Shown here piece by piece: positions 1 to 3,828 of a DNA stretch of 6,044 nt (position 1 is its first letter; each line of letters begins with the position of its first letter). A program made the translations under genes and the position numbers. Source of the DNA: an uncultured Burkholderiales bacterium (GTDB taxonomy: Bacteria > Pseudomonadota > Gammaproteobacteria > Burkholderiales > Burkholderiaceae_E); assembly GCA_903898725.1 (NCBI GenBank), contig CAIUGQ010000549.1, positions 1 through 6,044 on the forward strand. Direction: 5' to 3'. The notes below the pieces were generated by a model, which saw nothing but the letters and a program-made list of their open reading frames with translations, made no database searches and was not told the origin of the DNA.

Positions 1-158
1 CACGCGGCGCAGTGCTAATGCACGGAGCGCTGCAAACGTTTCCGCAAAAATATGTGTTTGGTGGGTCCGGCTTGTGTGCAGGGCTGAGGCCCAGGTGTGC
101 CCGCAGTGCCGTACGTCTCGTTCGCACCACGGCGAGGGACAATGCTGCTGTTTACAAA

Positions 159-187
159 TTGCGCGGCATTATGGCAGAGCCGCGCAA
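159..187. repeat. perfect 9-bp inverted repeat, 11-nt spacer
   Basis: The arms TTGCGCGGC (159-167) and GCCGCGCAA (179-187) are exact reverse complements around the spacer ATTATGGCAGA. RNA from either strand would form a stable hairpin. There is no T-run after it on the + strand and only a weak TTTGT on the - strand side, so a standard intrinsic terminator is not well supported. An operator site or part of a structured RNA is equally possible. Confidence 0.5.
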
Positions 188-204
188 GCAATACGCGTGG
201 TGCG

Positions 205-227
205 TGCTGCTGCGAGGCAGTGCAGCA
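205..227. repeat. weak hairpin, 6-bp stem with 11-nt loop
   Basis: TGCTGC (205-210) pairs with GCAGCA (222-227). It lies 17 nt to the right of the stronger inverted repeat and also has an 11-nt loop. The arms are simple TGC-type sequence, so this may be chance. Confidence 0.25.
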
Positions 228-239
228 TCTTGGTCCATG

Positions 240-268
240 TTGGGTTTGACCTGTGTCACAAGTATATC
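240..268 (+). promoter_or_regulatory. weak sigma-70-like promoter candidate
   Basis: TTGGGT (240-245) and TATATC (263-268) are separated by 17 bp in the AT-rich strip. They match the -35 and -10 consensus at 3/6 and 4/6 positions. No gene starts soon after; the nearest downstream start on this strand is at 487. The AT richness alone makes such matches likely, so this is only a candidate. Confidence 0.2.
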
Positions 269-486
269 TTGTTTTTGTGTTTGTATTCGTATTTGGGTTG
301 TCCTGCCGGCAAAATCAAAGGGAAACGCATCCATTCCCCTCAGTGCAGCGCACACACAATAGGACACGCGCGCCAAACCCCTACGTCGCTCCCTGCGCGG
401 GCGTCGCTGCGGCGGCCGCGGGCGCGATGCACGCACTGGGCTAGACTCCCCGGCTTTGAGGCGGGCGCCTGCGCCTGCGAGGGTCC

Positions 487-1713
487 ATGCGACAGCGATT
501 CGACGCGGTGATCGTCGGCGCCGGCGCGGCCGGCCTGTTCTGCGCCGGCGTCGCCGCGCAGCGCGGGCTGCGCGTCGCGCTGATCGACCATTCCGAGCGC
601 CTGGCCGAGAAGATCCGCATCTCGGGCGGTGGCCGCTGCAACTTCACGAACGTCGAGGCCGACCGGCCCGAACGCTTCCTGTCCGAGGATCCCGGCTTCG
701 CGCGCCATGCGCTGCGCGCCTACGGTCCGCAGCGGTTCGTGCGGCTGCTCGGTGCGCACCGGATCGGCTGGCACGAGAAGCACCGCGGGCAGCTGTTCTG
801 CGACGACTCGAGCGAGCGCATCATCGAGATGCTGCGGGCGGAATGCGAGCGCGGCGGCGTCACCTGGTTCAGGCCGTGCGCCGTCCGCGAGGTGCTGCGC
901 CCGGAGGTGTCCGTCGCCGCGCCCGAGCGCTTCGTGCTGCGGACCGATGCGGGCGAACTCGCCTGCAGGTCGCTGGTGGTGGCCACCGGCGGGCTGTCGA
1001 TCCCGAAGATCGGCGCCACCGACTGGGGGTACCGTCTGGCCGCGCAGCTCGGCCTGCGGGTGGTCGAGCCGCGGGCGGCCCTCGTGCCGCTGACCTTCAC
1101 CGCGCAGTCATGGCAGCCGTTCGCCGAACTCTCCGGGCTCGCGCTCGAGGTCGGCATCCGCCTGCCGGGTGTGGCGGGGGCCAGCCGCTTCGTCGAGGAC
1201 CTGCTGTTCACGCACCGCGGCCTGTCCGGCCCGGGCGTGCTGCAGATCTCGAGCTTCTGGCGACCCGGCGAACCGCTGTCGATCGACCTCGCGCCCGGCC
1301 GATCGATCGCCGAGGACCTGCTCGCGGCCCGCGAGGGCACGCGTCAGCAGCTCGGCACCGCGCTGGCCGGCATCGTGCCCAAGCGTCTGGCGCAGGCCTG
1401 GCTCGAGGACGCGTCGGCCGGCGGCCCGCCACCCGATCGACGTCTCGCCGAGCTCGGCAACAAGGCCCTCGCCGCGATCGCGGCCCGGTTTCACGACTGG
1501 CGCGTGCTGCCCGCCGGCACCGAAGGCTGGCGCAAGGCCGAGGTGACCGCCGGCGGCGTCGCGACCGACGAGCTCGATCCGCGAACCCTCGAGGCGCGCC
1601 GGGTGCCCGGGCTGCACTTCGTGGGCGAGGTGGTCGACGTGACCGGCTGGCTCGGCGGCTACAACTTCCAGTGGGCGTGGGCCAGCGGCTGGTGCGCCGC
1701 GCACGCCCTGTAG
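487..1713 (+). CDS. NAD(P)/FAD-dependent oxidoreductase, HI0933/YhiN family
   Basis: A 408-residue flavoprotein of the HI0933-like (TIGR00275-type) family, a cytosolic group whose members mostly lack a proven substrate. The N-terminus has the FAD dinucleotide-binding motif GAGAAG (11-16), followed by the family signature KIRISGGGRCNFTN (42-55). A second nucleotide-contacting motif, VVATGG, lies near 164-169. The C-terminus carries EVTAGGV (352-358) and GEVVDVTGWLGGYNFQWAW (380-398), the conserved FAD-closing segment. Length and motif order indicate an intact protein with no signal peptide or membrane segment. ATG at 487 is the only reasonable start, because an in-frame TGA lies at 457-459 with no ATG, GTG or TTG after it. 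GAGGG at 479-483 is a somewhat close ribosome binding site (3-nt spacer). It appears monocistronic and converges on the AAA+ gene. Family assignment is firm; the reaction is unknown. Confidence 0.93.
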   Translation: MRQRFDAVIVGAGAAGLFCAGVAAQRGLRVALIDHSERLAEKIRISGGGRCNFTNVEADRPERFLSEDPGFARHALRAYGPQRFVRLLGAHRIGWHEKHRGQLFCDDSSERIIEMLRAECERGGVTWFRPCAVREVLRPEVSVAAPERFVLRTDAGELACRSLVVATGGLSIPKIGATDWGYRLAAQLGLRVVEPRAALVPLTFTAQSWQPFAELSGLALEVGIRLPGVAGASRFVEDLLFTHRGLSGPGVLQISSFWRPGEPLSIDLAPGRSIAEDLLAAREGTRQQLGTALAGIVPKRLAQAWLEDASAGGPPPDRRLAELGNKALAAIAARFHDWRVLPAGTEGWRKAEVTAGGVATDELDPRTLEARRVPGLHFVGEVVDVTGWLGGYNFQWAWASGWCAAHAL

Positions 1714-1777
1714 GCGGGCGCCGGCCGGCGCACGCCGCGGGAGCACCACTCGGGCGCGCCCGCGGTCGGTGCCGGGC
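1714..1777. terminator. GC-rich palindromic spacer between convergent genes, possible bidirectional terminator
   Basis: This 64-bp gap separates two genes that end towards each other. It contains the 14-bp perfect palindrome GCGCCGGCCGGCGC (1718-1731), the arms CCGCGGG (1735-1741) and CCCGCGG (1759-1765), and a 12-bp palindrome CGGGCGCGCCCG (1751-1762) flanked by GCACC (1743-1747) and GGTGC (1768-1772). Several folds are mutually exclusive. No T-run follows in either direction, so it is not a canonical intrinsic terminator. Stopping transcription from both sides is inferred from position. Confidence 0.35.
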
Positions 1778-2761
1778 CTAGAACCCGATCCGCTGTCGCC
1801 GTGCGCTGCGCTCGAGCAGGTCCTCGGGCGCGAGCGCCGAGCGCCCCTCGAGCTTGGCGTTGCCGAACGCGCCGACCAGCGCCCGGCGCATCTCGCGCGG
1901 GCCGAGCCCCGCGAGCCGGTCCAGCACCGGCGCCTCGAGCGTCTGAGGGAAGTGCCGGCCCCAGGCGTGCGCCTCGCGGATCTCGCGATAGATCGCCTGC
2001 GCGATCCGGCGCGCGCCCTCGGCATCCGGCGGCTCGATCTCGTAGACGTTCATGCGGTTGAGGATCGGCTCGGGGATGCGCGAGGCCTCGTTGGCGGTCG
2101 CGATCCACACGATGTCGGAGCAGTCGAGCGGCACCTCGGCGAACTCGTCGGTGAAGGTGCGCGCGGTGTCGTGCTCGAGCAGCGAATACAGGGCGCCCAG
2201 CGGGTCGTAGTGGCTCTCGGCCGAGGTCTTGTCGATCTCGTCGATGACCAGCACCGGGTTGGCATAGTCGCCGTGCACCAGCGTGTCGAACACCTTGCCG
2301 GTCCGCGAGTTCTTCCACTGCGAGGAGGCGCCCGACAGCACCCATCCCGCGGTCAGCGAGCTCATCGACACGAAGCCGAAGCCGGTGCCCAGCAACTGCG
2401 AGAGCCGCTTGGCGAAGTGCGTCTTGCCGATGCCCGGGTCGCCGAGCAGCAGCATCGGCGAGATCTCCAGCGGATCCTCGGTCTCCATGCAGAGCGCGAG
2501 CTGCTTGCGCAGGTCGTTCAGCACCTCGGCGAAGTTCGGCAGTTCGCGCTCGAGCGCGTCGAAGTCGGGCATGCGTCCGGGCTTGACGCTGAAGCGTTCG
2601 CCGCCGACGCGGATCATCTTCTCGTAGGTGGTGCGCAGCGCGTCGTTGGCGCCCGGGGTGAGCTCGTCGAGGGCGGATTCGACCGCCTGCGTCGAGTAGA
2701 CCTGCTTGAACCCGGCGATGGAGAACGAGCCACCGGGGGACAGGGTGAGGGCTTGCGGCAT
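1778..2761 (-). CDS. AAA+ ATPase with Lon-type ATPase core, no protease domain
   Basis: A 327-residue AAA+ ATPase. An N-terminal segment (1-100) of unclear fold precedes the ATPase core: Walker A GDPGIGKT (107-114, Lys113), Walker B LVIDEID (171-177, Asp174/Glu175), sensor 1 ATAN (221-224), a probable arginine finger in ILNRM (Arg236), and a sensor-2-like LGPREMRRAL (286-295, Arg289). The stretch from IDEIDK to LNRM, including DPLGALYSLLEHD, follows the pattern of Lon ATPase modules. The protein ends at 327, with no room for the Lon Ser-Lys protease domain. It probably remodels or unfolds a protein partner, but no substrate can be named. ATG at 2761 is supported by GGAGG on the minus strand (2771-2767) 5 nt upstream. 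It is transcribed divergently from rpsU. Nucleotide binding is certain; the biological role is unknown. Confidence 0.9.
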   Translation of the reverse strand: MPQALTLSPGGSFSIAGFKQVYSTQAVESALDELTPGANDALRTTYEKMIRVGGERFSVKPGRMPDFDALERELPNFAEVLNDLRKQLALCMETEDPLEISPMLLLGDPGIGKTHFAKRLSQLLGTGFGFVSMSSLTAGWVLSGASSQWKNSRTGKVFDTLVHGDYANPVLVIDEIDKTSAESHYDPLGALYSLLEHDTARTFTDEFAEVPLDCSDIVWIATANEASRIPEPILNRMNVYEIEPPDAEGARRIAQAIYREIREAHAWGRHFPQTLEAPVLDRLAGLGPREMRRALVGAFGNAKLEGRSALAPEDLLERSARRQRIGF

Positions 2762-2808
2762 GGCGACCTCCGCTCAGAGCGACCGACTGCTTGGGGGACT
2801 GCAGGGAA

Positions 2809-2838
2809 ATTCTGCGCACGTCGGGCTCGTACAATCAA
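2809..2838 (-). promoter_or_regulatory. candidate sigma-70 promoter of the AAA+ ATPase gene
   Basis: On the minus strand, TTGATT (2838-2833) and CAGAAT (2814-2809) are 18 bp apart and each matches consensus at 4/6 positions. Transcription would begin near 2802, giving a leader of about 40 nt that includes the GGAGG ribosome binding site. Prediction by eye only. Confidence 0.4.
2830..2835 (+). promoter_or_regulatory. rpsU: candidate upstream -10 element of rpsU
   Basis: TACAAT matches the -10 consensus at 5/6 positions and would start transcription near 2841, about 120 nt before the rpsU start codon. No good -35 is present at 16-18 bp. It overlaps the -35 hexamer of the opposing AAA+ promoter candidate (2833-2838). 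Confidence 0.35.
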
Positions 2839-2876
2839 CATCCGTGCCAGCCGCCGGTCGGACCGAACCGGGGCGT

Positions 2877-2898
2877 GCGACGCCGCACAGGGCGTCGC
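2877..2898 (+). repeat. 8-bp inverted repeat in the rpsU upstream region
   Basis: GCGACGCC (2877-2884) and GGCGTCGC (2891-2898) are exact complements around a 6-nt loop. GGCGT at 2872-2876 can pair instead with ACGCC (2880-2884), so two folds compete; a third GGCGT lies at 2900-2904. If transcription starts at the upstream TACAAT, the structure lies in the rpsU leader; if it starts at the proximal site, it is a possible operator. Function is not established. Confidence 0.4.
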
Positions 2899-2918
2899 TG
2901 GCGTCCTGAGAAAGGGTC

Positions 2919-2927
2919 TGTTAGACT
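2919..2927 (+). promoter_or_regulatory. rpsU: candidate proximal extended -10 promoter of rpsU
   Basis: TGTTAGACT combines an extended -10 TGn with TAGACT (4/6 to TATAAT). Transcription would start near 2934, giving a leader of about 27 nt. No clear -35 hexamer lies 16-18 bp upstream, which is tolerable for an extended -10 promoter. AGGGA at 2944-2948 and GAG at 2951-2953 are the possible ribosome contacts before ATG 2961. Confidence 0.4.
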
Positions 2928-2960
2928 GGCGGGCTCTGCTGAAAGGGAACGAGTCTTCCA

Positions 2961-3173
2961 ATGCCGACCATCCGTGTAAAAGAGAACGAGCCGTTCGACG
3001 TCGCGCTGCGCCGTTTCAAGCGCACGATCGAGAAGACGGGTCTTCTCACGGAGTTGCGCGCGCGCGAGTTCTACGAGAAGCCGACGGCCGAGCGCAAGCG
3101 CAAGAAGGCGGCGGCGGTCAAGCGGCACTACAAGCGCCTGCGCAGCCAGATGCTGCCCAAGAAGCTTTACTGA
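2961..3173 (+). CDS. rpsU: 30S ribosomal protein S21
   Basis: A 70-residue basic protein, full length for bacterial S21. It begins MPTIRVKENEPFDVALRRFK and continues with the Lys/Arg-rich helix REFYEKPTAERKRKKAAAVK, ending KKLY. S21 sits on the small-subunit platform near the anti-Shine-Dalgarno end of 16S rRNA and helps initiation on natural mRNAs. The ribosome binding site is modest: AGGGA at 2944-2948 is 12 nt from the ATG and GAG at 2951-2953 is 7 nt away. The gene heads the operon continuing through yqeY, dnaG and rpoD. A strong terminator-like hairpin at 3283-3324 suggests rpsU is made in excess over the downstream genes. Two further TGA codons follow the stop in the other two frames. 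Confidence 0.97.
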   Translation: MPTIRVKENEPFDVALRRFKRTIEKTGLLTELRAREFYEKPTAERKRKKAAAVKRHYKRLRSQMLPKKLY

Positions 3174-3210
3174 GCCAGCTGCACTGAGCTTGCTGCACTG
3201 AGCCTGACGG
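3169..3210 (+). repeat. 14-nt tandem repeat spanning the rpsU stop codon
   Basis: Three units begin ACTGAGC at 3169, 3183 and 3197, exactly 14 nt apart. Units 1 and 2 match at 12 of 14 positions; unit 3 keeps the first seven bases and then diverges. Each unit contains TGA (3171, 3185, 3199). Since 14 is not a multiple of 3, the three TGA codons occupy all three frames. The first is the rpsU stop. Confidence 0.75.
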
Positions 3211-3212
3211 GC

Positions 3213-3234
3213 CGGCCGCCCTGATTCGCGGCCG
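3213..3234 (+). repeat. 7-bp GC hairpin downstream of rpsU
   Basis: CGGCCGC (3213-3219) pairs with GCGGCCG (3228-3234) around an 8-nt loop. No T-run follows, so it is more likely an mRNA-stabilising 3' structure or pause site than a terminator by itself. It lies 49 nt upstream of the stronger hairpin at 3283. Confidence 0.4.
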
Positions 3235-3282
3235 ACCCCGACAGCAGCGGACGACCCCAGCCGGTCGCCCGGTTCAGCAGCC

Positions 3283-3324
3283 CGAGGAGCCCATGGCGGC
3301 AACGTCACGGGCTCTTCGTGTTTT
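3283..3324 (+). terminator. intrinsic terminator between rpsU and yqeY, GCAA tetraloop
   Basis: CGAGGAGCCC (3283-3292) pairs with GGGCTCTTCG (3309-3318) as ten pairs including one G-U. After one A-C mismatch, TGGCG (3294-3298) pairs with CGTCA (3303-3307), again with one G-U, closing on the GNRA tetraloop GCAA (3299-3302). The tail TGTTTT (3319-3324) follows. The G-U pairs only work in + strand RNA, which supports orientation. In E. coli a terminator (T1) lies at the equivalent place between rpsU and dnaG and lets S21 exceed primase. The short T tract suggests partial read-through. Confidence 0.75.
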
Positions 3325-3360
3325 CCGGGCCTGCCGGCCCACCCCTCCCCGGAGCACCCG

Positions 3361-3819
3361 ATGACCTCCCCCACGCTGAAGGACCGGATCACCGAGGACA
3401 TGAAGGCGGCGATGCGAGCCCGCGAGGCCGACCGCCTCGGCGCGATCCGCATGCTGCTGGCCGCGATCAAGCAGAAAGAGGTCGACGAGCGGATCGTCGC
3501 CGACGACGCGCAGGTCGCCGCCATCGTCGACAAGCTGATCAAGCAGCGGCGGGACTCGATCGCCGCGTTCGAGCAGGCCGGCCGCACGGACCTGGTCGAC
3601 CGCGAGCGGGCCGAGGTCGAGGTGCTGGCGGTCTACCTGCCGGCGCAGGCCAGCGACGAAGCGGTCGCCGCCGAGGTCGAGGCCGCGATCGCCGCCACCG
3701 GGGCCGCGGGCCCGCAGGACATGGGCCGGGTGATGGCGGTGCTCAAGCCGAAGCTGGCCGGGCGCACCGACCTGTCGAAGGTGTCGGGGATCGTCAAGGC
3801 GCGGCTCGCGCAGCGCTAG
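3361..3819 (+). CDS. yqeY: GatB/YqeY domain-containing protein
   Basis: A 152-residue cytosolic protein, the usual length for the stand-alone YqeY family. It starts with the characteristic TLKDRITEDMKAAMRAREAD and RLGAIRMLLAAIKQKEVDER, and ends with the conserved MGRVMAVLKPKLAGRTDLSK followed by VSGIVKARLAQ. The fold resembles the tRNA-binding tail of the GatB subunit of the tRNA-dependent amidotransferase, so a tRNA-related role is often proposed, but the function of free YqeY is not settled. GGAG at 3351-3354, 6 nt before ATG 3361, is a good ribosome binding site. A small hairpin, GGGCC-TGCC-GGCCC (3327-3340), lies just upstream of it. The stop codon is 9 nt before the dnaG start, so the two are probably cotranscribed and coupled. 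Its place between rpsU and dnaG is common in beta- and some other proteobacteria but not in E. coli. Confidence 0.94.
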   Translation: MTSPTLKDRITEDMKAAMRAREADRLGAIRMLLAAIKQKEVDERIVADDAQVAAIVDKLIKQRRDSIAAFEQAGRTDLVDRERAEVEVLAVYLPAQASDEAVAAEVEAAIAATGAAGPQDMGRVMAVLKPKLAGRTDLSKVSGIVKARLAQR

Positions 3820-3828
3820 ACTCGCGGG

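Larger units (their letters stand above)
1..486. other. gene-free, lower-GC upstream region
   Basis: I find no convincing gene here. The open frames on either strand give Cys/Arg-rich or simple-sequence peptides, match no family I recognise and overlap one another. Base composition differs from the rest: 241-340 contains 43 G+C in 100 by hand count, against roughly 70% in the genes, with a T-rich run at 269-298. The stretch contains a perfect inverted repeat (159-187), a weaker hairpin (205-227) and a poor promoter-like pair (240-268). Near the right end, TAGACT at 442-447 is a possible -10 for the flavoprotein gene starting at 487, but no matching -35 is visible. It could be a long intergenic spacer, an unannotated RNA gene or the eroded end of an acquired segment; the sequence does not decide between these. 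Confidence 0.6.

Noticed and set aside
253..444. A 63-codon frame with a repeated Phe-Val stretch that looks membrane-like
   Set aside because: The hydrophobic run comes from the T-rich simple sequence at 269-298. No ribosome binding site, no conserved pattern, and the rest of the peptide looks random.
1..486. tRNA, 4.5S, tmRNA or 6S RNA gene
   Set aside because: No T-loop GGTTCGAATCC-like sequence, no acceptor stem ending CCA and no recognisable conserved core of these RNAs. An unknown small RNA is not excluded.
1714..1777. Insertion-sequence end or attachment site
   Set aside because: The palindromes are all GC-rich, there is no transposase or target duplication nearby, and both flanking genes are intact.
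456..1781. A 441-codon + strand frame overlapping the flavoprotein gene
   Set aside because: Extremely Arg/Ala-rich, out of frame with the clear HI0933-family gene, and without motifs.
2762..2960. LexA (SOS) box upstream of rpsU, as in the E. coli operon
   Set aside because: I searched by eye for CTG-N10-CAG with an AT-rich centre and found no acceptable match in this interval.
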